Shown: positions 16,882 through 24,056 of the stretch, in pieces
How positions within the stretch are numbered: position 1 is the first letter of the stretch
How the letters are laid out: every line of letters starts with the position of its first letter
Assembly: GCF_030160715.1 (NCBI RefSeq)
Contig: NZ_BSOW01000026.1
Coordinates: 62,001 to 126,000, forward strand
Direction: 5' to 3'
Length of the DNA stretch: 64,000 nt
DNA from: Bradyrhizobium iriomotense
GTDB lineage: Bacteria > Pseudomonadota > Alphaproteobacteria > Rhizobiales > Xanthobacteraceae
The notes under the pieces: model-generated
What the model was told of the DNA's origin: nothing
Database searches by the model: none
The model's input: the letters and a program-made list of their open reading frames with translations, nothing else
Made by a program: the position numbers and the translations under genes

Positions 16882-17808
16882 TCACCGCTGGATGATCTGC
16901 TTCCAGACGTCGCCGAGAATCGCGGGCTCGCGCGGCGGCAGGTAGGTGAGACCGGCCTGCTTGCCGAACTCGGCTATCTTGCCTTCTGCCATCAGCTCGG
17001 AGAGCGCCTTGTTGACGGCGGTGATCAAAGCGGGATCGCTGGCAAGCCCGACATAGCCGCGATTGGCGCCGATCGGATAATAATAGCCGGATGCGGTGAT
17101 CGCGGTGTCGGGATGGGCGGCGCGGTGGGCGTCGAAACGTGCGAGATCGAGCAGTGTCGCATCATAGTCGCCGCGGTCGAGCGCGCCCAGGAGGTCGTCA
17201 CGGCCGGGGACGAGATGCGTGATGCCGTCGATCAGCCGCCCCTTGTCGAAGGTCATCAAGATGGCATCGCCGAGCGATCCGCTTTCGATCGCGAGGCGGA
17301 GACCTGCGAGGTCGCCGATGTCGGCGATCTTGCGATCGCGCGCCTTCGGACCGAGCACAACCGTCATCGGCGAATAGATGTAAGGTTGGCTCGGCGCGAG
17401 CACGCCCAGTGCGACACGGCGCCGACGATCGTCGCGAGTGGCGCCGTCGAAATCCGGGAGCCTTGCGGTCTTCATGCCGGGCACGACGAGGGAATCGCGG
17501 GTCAGCGCGTAGCTGCCGACCAGCGCGCAGCGTCCGTCCGACAGCAGCGCGTTGGCCTCGAGCTGCGGGCTCGAATCCTCATCCAGCTTGCTTTCGAACC
17601 ACTGGATCTGGAGCGGCCGGTTGAGCCGCTGCGCGATCGCCTGCGCCAGCGTCACGTCGAAGCCGGTGCCCGGCTTGCCGCGGTGATGCACGGACAACGG
17701 CGGCCGGTCCTCGTCGAGGCATATTCGCAAGGGATCGGCCGCATCGGCAGCCGTTGCGAGAGCCGCAAGCATCGCGGCAAGGCCGAACGCTGCAAACCGC
17801 CCCTTCAT
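16882..17808 (-). CDS. Quinoprotein-associated periplasmic substrate-binding protein (XoxJ-like)
   Basis: 308-residue family-3 type binding protein with a signal peptide (MKGRFAAFGLAAMLAALATAADA). Seen: LRICLDEDRPPLSVHH...GTGFDVTLAQAIAQRL at the start, the hinge ALGVLAPSQPYIYSP and the DYDATLLDLARFDAHR segment. Its ATG overlaps the stop of the preceding cytochrome gene (ATGA), and a dehydrogenase gene precedes that. The order dehydrogenase, cytochrome c, binding protein mirrors xoxF-xoxG-xoxJ. XoxJ/MoxJ proteins are thought to help activate or mature the dehydrogenase rather than import a solute. I infer the same here. Confidence 0.8.
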   Translation of the reverse strand: MKGRFAAFGLAAMLAALATAADAADPLRICLDEDRPPLSVHHRGKPGTGFDVTLAQAIAQRLNRPLQIQWFESKLDEDSSPQLEANALLSDGRCALVGSYALTRDSLVVPGMKTARLPDFDGATRDDRRRRVALGVLAPSQPYIYSPMTVVLGPKARDRKIADIGDLAGLRLAIESGSLGDAILMTFDKGRLIDGITHLVPGRDDLLGALDRGDYDATLLDLARFDAHRAAHPDTAITASGYYYPIGANRGYVGLASDPALITAVNKALSELMAEGKIAEFGKQAGLTYLPPREPAILGDVWKQIIQR

Positions 17809-18158
17809 GGCCGTCTCCGGCTGGAAATGTAGGCCCAGAGGTCGGTGATCTCGTCCTCGCTGAGGATGTCGCCCCATGGCGGCATCTTGTTGTTCTTGCC
17901 GTTCTTCACCGTGGTGACGAACCGCGTCCGGTCGTCGGGGAAGGCGCGCAGATCCGGCGTGATGGTGCCGGAGTTGACCATGTTGGGACCGTGGCAGTGC
18001 GAGCATTTCTGGGCGTAGGTCGCCTTGCCGTGGTCGAGCTGCGTTTGGATGCTGGCATTCTGTTCCTGCGCGATACCGGCGGTCGCAAATACTGCGCCAA
18101 GCACCATCGCGACGGCGGCGAACGTCGCCGCCGTCCTGACAGTTGGGTTCCTGAGCAC
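17805..18158 (-). CDS. Monohaem cytochrome c, partner of the adjacent PQQ dehydrogenase
   Basis: 117-residue periplasmic cytochrome c with a signal peptide, haem motif CSHCHGPNM and axial Met in NKMPPWGDILSEDEI. The GTG at 18158 is chosen because it follows the dehydrogenase stop by 13 bases and gives a normal signal peptide; the open frame extends further back into the dehydrogenase gene. It overlaps the next gene by ATGA. It should accept electrons from the quinoprotein at 18172-19836 and pass them to an oxidase. Confidence 0.88.
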   Translation of the reverse strand: MLRNPTVRTAATFAAVAMVLGAVFATAGIAQEQNASIQTQLDHGKATYAQKCSHCHGPNMVNSGTITPDLRAFPDDRTRFVTTVKNGKNNKMPPWGDILSEDEITDLWAYISSRRRP

Positions 18159-18171
18159 GGGCGACCTGTGA

Positions 18172-19836
18172 TTACTGCTTGACCGCAAACACCCACAGCG
18201 AACCGCCGGCTGGCACGTTTGCGAGCCGTTCGTCACCCGAGAAGATCGAGTAGACGCCACCATAACCGCTGGTCACGGCGACATACTGCACGCCGTCCTG
18301 CTGCCAGGTGACGGGTTGTCCTTCGATCCCCGAGCCGGTCTGGAATTGCCAGAGCTTCTTGCCGCTGTCGGCGTCAAAGGCCTCGAATTCGCCGGTCAAC
18401 GCACCGGTGAAGACGACGCCGCCCGCCGTCGACAACACGCCGGAGAAGCGTGGGATGTCGCTCGGCGCTTCCCACTTGGCCTTGCCGGTCATCGGATCGA
18501 TCGCCTTGAGATGACCGCGCGGGCCATCGTTCCAGTCCCAAAGATCGGTCAGGTCCATGCCGAGATACCATTCGCCGGCCTTGAATGTGGCCGGTTCCGT
18601 CTTGTAGTGACCGCCGAACGCGAGCGTGTTTGCGTAGGCGAGTCCAGTCTGTGGGTTGAAGGACATTGGCTCCCAGTTCTTGCCGCCAAGCAGCGATGGA
18701 TACACGACGACCTTCTTGCCCTCGCGCGCATCCTTGGAGACATCGGTCTCGATCGGCTTGCCGGTCTTCATGTCGATGCCGGTCGCCCAGTTGACCTTCA
18801 CGTAGGGATTGGCCGCGAGCAGCTTGCCGTTGGTGCGATCGAGCACGTAGAAGAAGCCGTTGCGGTTGGCGTCCATCAGCACCTTGGTCGGCTTACCCTC
18901 GACGTTCATGTCGGCAAGCACCATCTCGGCGACCGAGTCATAGTCGAACGGATTGTTCGGCGAGAACTGGTAATGCCACTTGATCTTGCCGGTCTTGGGA
19001 TCCATCGCCAGCACCGAGCAGGTGTAGAGGTTGTCGCCCGGACGCACCGCCGAGTTGAACGGGCCCGGATTGCCGATGCCCCAATAGACCGTGTTCAGCT
19101 CCGGATCGTAAGAGCCGGTGATCCAGGTTGAGCCGCCGCCGAGCTTCCAGGTATCGCCTTTCCAGGTGTCGCCACCCGGCTCATCCGGTGAGGGGATCGA
19201 ATGGGTGCGCCAGAGATGCTTGCCGGTCGCGGGATCCCAGCCGTCGATGAAGCCGCGGATGCCGAACTCGGCACCAGAGATGCCGGTGATGACGACGCCG
19301 TCGGCGACCAGCGGGGCCACCGTCATCGAATAGCCTTCCTTGATGTCGGCGGCCTTCTCGCGCCATAGCTCCTTGCCGGTCTTGGCGTCGAGCGCGATCA
19401 CATTGGCGTCGAGCGTCGTGCGGAACACCTTGCCGTCGTACAAGGCCGCGCCGCGATTGATGATGCCGCAGCAGACGATGCGGGGTGTTTCGGCGGGGTA
19501 CTCGATCTTGGACTTCCAAAGCTGCTTGCCGGTCTTGGCGTCGATTGCCATGGTGGCGTTGTGCGACGTCACGTAGATCACGCCCTGGTACACCAGCGGC
19601 TGCGATTCCTCGCTGCGATCGTCGTTGAAGCTGTAGTTCCAGACCGGGACGAGGTTCTTGATGGTGTCCCTGTTGATCTGGTTCAGCGTCGAGAAGCGCT
19701 GAAGATTGTAGCCCATCCCGTAGTTGAGGACATTCGAGGTGTCTGACGCGCCCTTGTTGAGTTGTTCTGTGGTCTGGGCATTCACACCCGTCGACGCAAG
19801 CATGACGAGGCTCGCGGCCATCGCAAAGCGTTTCAT
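18172..19836 (-). CDS. PQQ-dependent alcohol dehydrogenase, lanthanide type (ExaF/PedH-like)
   Basis: Periplasmic quinoprotein of 554 residues with a signal peptide (residues 1-20) and ribosome-binding site GGGAGG before the ATG at 19836. Seen: vicinal Cys122-Cys123 (CCGIINRG), E190 (SGAEFGIRG), N256 (GIGNPGPF) and NPFDYDSVAEM with D298 and D300, the Asp pair of lanthanide-dependent enzymes. Overall it resembles the ethanol-type rather than the XoxF-type, so ethanol or longer alcohols are more likely substrates than methanol. It heads a three-gene operon with a cytochrome c and a binding protein, and is divergent from the lanmodulin gene. Confidence 0.92.
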   Translation of the reverse strand: MKRFAMAASLVMLASTGVNAQTTEQLNKGASDTSNVLNYGMGYNLQRFSTLNQINRDTIKNLVPVWNYSFNDDRSEESQPLVYQGVIYVTSHNATMAIDAKTGKQLWKSKIEYPAETPRIVCCGIINRGAALYDGKVFRTTLDANVIALDAKTGKELWREKAADIKEGYSMTVAPLVADGVVITGISGAEFGIRGFIDGWDPATGKHLWRTHSIPSPDEPGGDTWKGDTWKLGGGSTWITGSYDPELNTVYWGIGNPGPFNSAVRPGDNLYTCSVLAMDPKTGKIKWHYQFSPNNPFDYDSVAEMVLADMNVEGKPTKVLMDANRNGFFYVLDRTNGKLLAANPYVKVNWATGIDMKTGKPIETDVSKDAREGKKVVVYPSLLGGKNWEPMSFNPQTGLAYANTLAFGGHYKTEPATFKAGEWYLGMDLTDLWDWNDGPRGHLKAIDPMTGKAKWEAPSDIPRFSGVLSTAGGVVFTGALTGEFEAFDADSGKKLWQFQTGSGIEGQPVTWQQDGVQYVAVTSGYGGVYSIFSGDERLANVPAGGSLWVFAVKQ

Positions 19837-20157
19837 CCGTTCCTCCCAATGTGCGCGCCTTTTTGACGCTGCGGTCGCAACACTCCGATGGAACGTAAAA
19901 TGCGTCAATACGAAAGTCGTAAACGCGTTGCTGAATTGTTGGACGCCGGACGACAGTTACCCCTGGTAAACCGCTCGCCATTTCGCACTGCATACAAGAT
20001 GCCCAGCGAGAATTCCGCAGCACGAAGATTTGCGCGCCATGTCTTCGCCAGTTTTGCGTGGGCACGACGAGCCGCGTAGACTTCGAACCATGGCCCCGGC
20101 TGGCGACTTGTTTCGATTCCACTAACGAGCCGGGACGCTCGAGCCGGGAGGTTTTCG
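19837..20157. promoter_or_regulatory. Divergent control region of the PQQ dehydrogenase and lanmodulin genes
   Basis: 321 bases without a gene. It contains TTACC-CCT-GGTAA, an inverted repeat near 19960, and GATGCCCAGCGAGAATT near 19998, which loosely resembles the TTGCCC-AGAGAGAA element near xoxF and pqqA. The lanmodulin gene has GGGAGG as ribosome-binding site. Confidence 0.5.
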
Positions 20158-20550
20158 ATGATATCGCGTCGATCCATTGCATGCGCAGTTGCAGCCACAT
20201 TGCTCGGCGGTCCGGCCTGGTCGGCATCGCCAAACGCCATCAAGATGTTCGACACGGACAATGACGGCACACTCGATCTCGCCGAGGTGAAGAAGGCCGC
20301 GACCGCGCTGTTCGCCAAGCTCGATCCTGATCATGACGGCACGCTCGACGCGCGTGAGCTGCGCGGCCGCTTGACTGCCAAGGAGCTCGCTGCCGCCGAT
20401 CCGGATCACGACGGAACGTTGACGCTCGACGAATATCTCGCCGTCGTGGAGCAGCGATTCAACGCAGCCAATCCCGACAAGGACGGAACGCTCGACGCCA
20501 AGGAGCTGAGGTCGCCCGCCGGACGCGCGCTGCTGCGGCTGCTCAGATGA
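20158..20550 (+). CDS. lanM: Lanmodulin homologue (lanthanide-binding EF-hand protein)
   Basis: 130-residue exported protein with signal peptide MISRRSIACAVAATLLGGPA and four EF-hands at 32-43, 56-67, 81-92 and 105-116. The loops read DTDNDG, DPDHDG, DPDHDG and NPDKDG. Proline at loop position 2, Asp at position 9, EF4 starting with Asn, the close spacing of 24-25 residues and the ending SPAGRALLRLLR are lanmodulin traits. Lanmodulin binds rare-earth ions very tightly in the periplasm. Differences from the Methylorubrum protein: EF1 has Thr33 instead of Pro, and EF3 has Thr89 instead of Asp at position 9. It is divergent from a lanthanide-type dehydrogenase, which supports the call. Confidence 0.92.
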   Translation: MISRRSIACAVAATLLGGPAWSASPNAIKMFDTDNDGTLDLAEVKKAATALFAKLDPDHDGTLDARELRGRLTAKELAAADPDHDGTLTLDEYLAVVEQRFNAANPDKDGTLDAKELRSPAGRALLRLLR

Positions 20551-20551
20551 G

Positions 20552-20571
20552 CGCCTGACGGCGCCTTCAGG
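20552..20571. terminator. Small hairpin between convergent genes
   Basis: GCCTGA (20552-20557) can pair with TCAGGC (20566-20571) between the convergent lanmodulin and LTGK-repeat genes. It is short and has no T tract, so this is only a possible terminator. Confidence 0.35.
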
Positions 20572-20579
20572 CCCTACGT

Positions 20580-20882
20580 CTAGTTCGTCAGCGCGTTCGG
20601 GCAGGTGATCGGACGCAGCCTCGCGCCGCGCTTGTCGGGGGGCACGTTGCAATCATCGATCCGCTGTTCATCCGTCCATTTCGGGCCGAGCCGTTCCTTG
20701 CCGGTGAGAACTGCCTTGCCGGTGAGAACTGCGTTGCCGGTGAGAGTTGCCTTGCCGGTTGGCGTGGCTGTCGCGCCCGATGGCGGAGCGGCTCGCTCAT
20801 CGCGGCGCTCGCCGGCGATTGCCGGATATGCAAGACCCGCAACGAGCAGTGACATCAAGAATCGTCCGCAGAACGTGGCCAT
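20580..20882 (-). CDS. Small secreted protein with LTGK repeats
   Basis: 100-residue protein of unknown function. Seen: signal peptide MATFCGRFLMSLLVAGLAYP, then a stretch built of six-residue units (ATLTGN, AVLTGK, AVLTGK) encoded by 18-base DNA repeats at about 20698-20760, then a C-terminal part with two Cys (DDCNVPPDKRG and ITCPN). GGAGAG precedes the ATG at 20882. It converges on lanmodulin, and its upstream region is shared with pqqA and carries the repeated operator-like motif, so co-regulation with the lanthanide genes is plausible. No metal site is evident. Confidence 0.7.
   Translation of the reverse strand: MATFCGRFLMSLLVAGLAYPAIAGERRDERAAPPSGATATPTGKATLTGNAVLTGKAVLTGKERLGPKWTDEQRIDDCNVPPDKRGARLRPITCPNALTN
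20698..20760 (-). repeat. 18-base tandem repeat inside the LTGK gene
   Basis: The unit TTGCCGGTGAGAACTGCC occurs three times in a row with small changes, and a shorter fourth partial unit follows. It encodes the LTGK(A/N)V units. Confidence 0.8.
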
Positions 20883-21045
20883 GAATCTCTCCGAGATCCC
20901 ATGCATTGGTGCGACTACATCGCAATCAATCCTGTCACGCCACCCGGAATCTGGGACGCGGCACAACGCGCAGAAGGCGCAAGGCCACTCTGCAAGCAGC
21001 CGACAATGGTTGTTAACGATGCGCTGACATCAGCCGACATCGGTG

Positions 21046-21062
21046 TCGGGAAAATCTCCCGT
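21046..21062. promoter_or_regulatory. Operator-like inverted motif, copy 1 upstream of pqqA
   Basis: TCGGGAA-AAT-CTCCCGT. Same arms and spacing as the perfect palindrome at 39457-39473 (two mismatches in the right arm). Part of a 27-base direct repeat. Confidence 0.55.
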
Positions 21063-21072
21063 TGCATCGGAC

Positions 21073-21089
21073 TCGGGAAAGTCTCCCGA
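21073..21089. promoter_or_regulatory. Operator-like inverted motif, copy 2 upstream of pqqA
   Basis: TCGGGAA-AGT-CTCCCGA, one mismatch from the palindrome at 39457-39473. It lies 27 bases after copy 1 and about 185 bases before pqqA. Confidence 0.6.
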
Positions 21090-21272
21090 TGCATCGCACA
21101 AGTCTGCGCGCGCGTTTGCCCAGAAGTGAAGACGATTTGCCCGAGAGAGAACTAGGTTTGCAAAGAATCGAACAAGAAATGTTCGGCGCGTGATTACAGG
21201 CTTGCGCGATCGGCGGTGCAGCCCTAGGTTTTGCCTCGCGCGATGTCGCGCTCAATACCTTGGGAGACCCCG

Positions 21273-21353
21273 ATGGCTTGGAAAGCTCCGAAGATCGTCG
21301 AAGTGTCGGTCGGCATGGAAATCAACATGTACGCCTGCGCTTCGCGCAAGTAA
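21273..21353 (+). CDS. pqqA: PQQ precursor peptide PqqA
   Basis: 26-residue peptide beginning MAWKAPKIVEVSVGMEINMY and ending in ACASRK. It has the conserved Glu-x-x-x-Tyr (EINMY), the two residues that PqqE and PqqD/PqqB/PqqF process into the cofactor PQQ. GGGAGA precedes the ATG. It is too short for ordinary gene finders. pqqB, C, D and E do not follow; the next gene is an unrelated membrane-barrel-like protein, so this is an orphan copy supplying precursor to a biosynthesis cluster elsewhere. Its position among three quinoproteins fits. Confidence 0.95.
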   Translation: MAWKAPKIVEVSVGMEINMYACASRK

Positions 21354-21371
21354 GACGATCCTGACGACCTG

Positions 21372-21406
21372 CCGCGGCTTCAACGGTCAACACGTTGAAG
21401 CCGTGG
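21372..21406 (+). terminator. Hairpin downstream of pqqA
   Basis: CGGCTTCAAC (21375-21384) pairs perfectly with GTTGAAGCCG (21394-21403), and the stem can be extended by three pairs. There is no T tract. In many bacteria a hairpin after pqqA keeps peptide transcript levels high; here it may simply end the pqqA transcript. The rest of 21407-21624 shows nothing clear. Confidence 0.5.
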
Positions 21407-21624
21407 CAGTGTCGGCGAGCCCCGATGTCTCCACGCGTATCGAATTGAACGCTCTCCTCCCTGAAGTCGTCGTGGCCTGAGGCCACAACTTGAAGCCACA
21501 GCTGGGTCGGCTTCGACGACCCACGCTCCAAAATCTCGACTCAACCGCCGCCGTAGTGTGTTACGCTGCTGCTTGGTCAGCGCTGTTGCCGCTTTTGGAG
21601 CGGCGCGCGCTTGTGGGAGCGGGG

Positions 21625-22494
21625 ATGCGGCGGATCGCACACGGGGTTTTGATTGTCGTCGCATGCGGTATCGCGCTCGCGCCGCTCTGCACGCGCGCCG
21701 AGGAGGGGTTTGATACCGAGCACATCTTCGGCTTCATGATCGGATCGGATGTCGGCAATCAAGGCGAGCGCGAATTCCAGAGCCAGACGACGGGGCGGTT
21801 CGGCAAGGGCGGCGGGACCTATCGCGCGGTCGGACAGGAAGTCGAGATCGAGCTGGTGCCGCTGCCGAACTTCCGCATCGAGATCGGCAGCATCGTCGCG
21901 CTGCACGACATCACCGGCGTCCCCGATATCGCCGACCGCCGCCAGCTCAATTTCCAGGGGTTCTCGCTCGACCTGCGCTATCGCCTGCTCGATCGCGAGA
22001 GCGCGCCATTCGGAATGACCATCGCCGCCGAAAGCCATGGCGAGCGCATCGATGAAATGACGGGTGCGAAGGCGCGCAGCTACGGCACCGACTTCACCCT
22101 CGCATTCGACCGCGAGCTCATCCCGAATTTCGCGATCGGCGCGCTCAACCTGATCTATCAGCCGGAATGGACGCGGTTCGAGATTTCTGGCATGTCCGAC
22201 AAGAGCTCCACCATCGGCGCGGCGTTCGCCGGCATGGTGCGCGTGCGTCCGAACGTGCTGCTCGGCGGCGAGTTGCGCTACTTCCGGCAGTATGAGGGCA
22301 TCGGCCTCGGCGACCTCGCCGGCCAGGCGCTGTACGTCGGCCCCACCGCCTATTTCCAGCTCTCCGAGCGCTCGCGCCTGACGGCAAGCTGGAGCACCCA
22401 GGTGTGGGGACGCGCTGCCGGGACAGGTGCCAATCTCGACCTCGTTAATTTCGAGCGCCACCAGGCGCGATTGGTGTTCGGCGTGAATTTTTAG
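21625..22494 (+). CDS. Exported protein, probable outer-membrane beta-barrel, function unknown
   Basis: 289 residues from the ATG at 21625 (GGGAG seven bases upstream). A signal peptide is followed by a chain of alternating polar/hydrophobic strands (for example NFRIEIGSIVALHDI, LNFQGFSLDLRYRL, ARSYGTDFTLAFDREL, AALNLIYQPEW-like and PTAYFQLSERSRLTASWSTQVW), and it ends in GVNF with a terminal Phe. That pattern suggests an outer-membrane barrel. I do not recognise the family. Its place between pqqA and other small exported proteins suggests a part in the same island, but no substrate can be named. Confidence 0.65.
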   Translation: MRRIAHGVLIVVACGIALAPLCTRAEEGFDTEHIFGFMIGSDVGNQGEREFQSQTTGRFGKGGGTYRAVGQEVEIELVPLPNFRIEIGSIVALHDITGVPDIADRRQLNFQGFSLDLRYRLLDRESAPFGMTIAAESHGERIDEMTGAKARSYGTDFTLAFDRELIPNFAIGALNLIYQPEWTRFEISGMSDKSSTIGAAFAGMVRVRPNVLLGGELRYFRQYEGIGLGDLAGQALYVGPTAYFQLSERSRLTASWSTQVWGRAAGTGANLDLVNFERHQARLVFGVNF

Positions 22495-22594
22495 GCCCGG
22501 TTCCGCGCTGCACTCTCACGCCGGTTTGAAACTTCCGGCTGCGTCGGGCGTAGCTCGTTATGCTATCTCTTGGCGACTATGAGGGATTTCAGGC

Positions 22595-22831
22595 ATGAAT
22601 CCGATTGATCTGATTGTGACTGTCTGTGCGGTGCTTTCGCCGACGACCTGCGAGGAGCAGCATCTGGTGTTCGCCTATGGCGGCTCGCCGGCGCAATGTG
22701 CCATGGCGGCGCCGCCCTATATCGCGCAATGGGTCGGCGAGCATCCGAAGTGGCAGGCCGTGCGTTGGCGCTGCGAATATCCGCACAGGAACGACCGTGC
22801 CGATGCGGGCGGAGCAAAGTCCGCCGCCTGA
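22595..22831 (+). CDS. Small conserved-looking protein, function unknown
   Basis: 78 residues, starting MNPIDLIVTVCAVLSPTTCE, with a hydrophobic N-terminus, three further Cys and the block WVGEHPKWQAVRWRCEYPHR. GAGGGA precedes the ATG. Proteins of this look occur in rhizobia and related bacteria as short hypotheticals; I cannot assign a role. It converges on the next gene. Confidence 0.6.
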   Translation: MNPIDLIVTVCAVLSPTTCEEQHLVFAYGGSPAQCAMAAPPYIAQWVGEHPKWQAVRWRCEYPHRNDRADAGGAKSAA

Positions 22832-22840
22832 GCCATCGCG

Positions 22841-23191
22841 CTATTTGGTGCAGTCCTTCAGGTCCTTGTCGGCAATCGAGAACACCGCGTCCGCTCTGAT
22901 CTCGATATTGCGCACGATACACTGCCGAGAGTTGGGATAGCTGACCTTGGCGTCGTAGCGACCCGACTCGACGCCGGTGATGCGCAGCCGCTCGTCATGG
23001 TCGACCTCCTTGTCCTTGTCGTTCAAGGTCTGGTTCGGTCCCCACTCGGTCTTGCCGGCGGGCGAGAGCTGAAAGCCGGAGATGGTCTCCGAGGTCAGAT
23101 TCCAGAAACGGATGCCTTTGCCCTTGCTCTGCGCGGCAGCCTCGCCGGCACACGCCACCACCACGATCAAAGCCAGACACCAACGCGTCAT
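22841..23191 (-). CDS. Small secreted protein, function unknown
   Basis: 116 residues with signal peptide MTRWCLALIVVVACAGEAAA, then a single compact domain: IRFWNLTSETISGFQLSPAGK, TEWGPNQTLNDKD, and a Cys pair near the end (RQCIV, DLKDCTK). The layout (N-x-T, SP, WG) resembles a widespread small alphaproteobacterial secreted domain. It lies just downstream of a pentapeptide-repeat gene on the same strand and is probably co-transcribed. Confidence 0.65.
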   Translation of the reverse strand: MTRWCLALIVVVACAGEAAAQSKGKGIRFWNLTSETISGFQLSPAGKTEWGPNQTLNDKDKEVDHDERLRITGVESGRYDAKVSYPNSRQCIVRNIEIRADAVFSIADKDLKDCTK

Positions 23192-23212
23192 CTGCCGTTC
23201 CTCCGCATGCCG

Positions 23213-24007
23213 TCATTCTCTGATGACGCGCTCGACGTTCCTTGCCTTGTCGAAATTCTTCGCGCGGTCAAGCCCGATCGGCGCGATCAGCCTGGTCGAA
23301 ACGAGATCGGCGCCCTCGAAATCGGAGTCGATGACGGTCGCGCCGCTGAGATCGGCACCGCCGAGCTGGGCGCCCTTGAGCGAGGCGCCGGTCAGGTCGG
23401 CGCCCTTGAGCACGGCGAATTCGAGATCGACGCGCGACAGGTCGGCATTGCGCGCGTTCAGCCCCGTAAGCTTTGCGGAGCGCAGCACCGTCCGCATCAG
23501 CCCCATCGACTGGTTGCGCATGTCGGCGCCGAGTTGCGCGCCCACGATGGACGCGCCAATGAGGCTTGCACCGGAAAGGTCTGCGGCGATGCGCGCGCCG
23601 GTCAGATCGGCGCCGTCCAGACGCGCGCGCGCCATCTGCGAGGCGAACAGATTGGCGCCCTTCAGGCTCGCGCCGGTAAGGTCGGCCTCGAGCAGCCAGG
23701 CCTGATCGAGAATGGCGCGGTCGAGCCGCGCGCCGGCGAGCTTCGTCTTGTTGAGCCGAGCCGCGCGGAAGATGGCGCCGGAGAGGTCCAGCCCGGAGAG
23801 GTTGAGGCCCGACAGCCGCTTGCCGGTGAAATCGGCCGGCGCTGCCGCGCTGGCTTTGGCCAGCACCGCCTCGACGTCCAGCCTCGTCATTTCGGCCGAG
23901 ACCATCGCGGGCGAGGTGAGGTCGAGGTCGCGCATCATGTCCTGCGCGTTGGCCGCAACCGCGACGAGCGCGAGGCCGAACATCATCAGAGCGACCGTTC
24001 GCTTCAT
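23213..24007 (-). CDS. Exported pentapeptide-repeat protein
   Basis: 264 residues with a signal peptide (MKRTVALMMFGLALVAVAAN). From about residue 60 onwards it is made of pentapeptide repeats of the A(D/N)LxG kind (LSGLNLSGLDLSGAIF, EADLTGASLKGANLF, GADLTGASLKGAQLGGADLSGA), which fold into a right-handed beta-helix. The ATG at 24007 has GGAG upstream; a TTG at 24013 is possible. Exported pentapeptide proteins are usually structural or binding scaffolds; no enzyme motif is visible. It is downstream of an ABC transporter operon on the same strand. Confidence 0.85.
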   Translation of the reverse strand: MKRTVALMMFGLALVAVAANAQDMMRDLDLTSPAMVSAEMTRLDVEAVLAKASAAAPADFTGKRLSGLNLSGLDLSGAIFRAARLNKTKLAGARLDRAILDQAWLLEADLTGASLKGANLFASQMARARLDGADLTGARIAADLSGASLIGASIVGAQLGADMRNQSMGLMRTVLRSAKLTGLNARNADLSRVDLEFAVLKGADLTGASLKGAQLGGADLSGATVIDSDFEGADLVSTRLIAPIGLDRAKNFDKARNVERVIRE

Positions 24008-24056
24008 GATCAAACTCCGCCGCCGGCTTGTTTAGCACGTCAGCTTAAGGGGCGCC

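Larger units (their letters stand above)
20883..21272. promoter_or_regulatory. Control region between the LTGK gene and pqqA
   Basis: 390 bases without a gene. It holds two copies of a 27-base direct repeat (21046-21072 and 21073-21097), each with an inverted motif, and the TTGCCCGAGAGAGAA element at 21137-21151. A related TTTGCCCAGAAGTGAAG occurs at about 21115-21131. Both flanking genes are transcribed outward. Confidence 0.65.
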
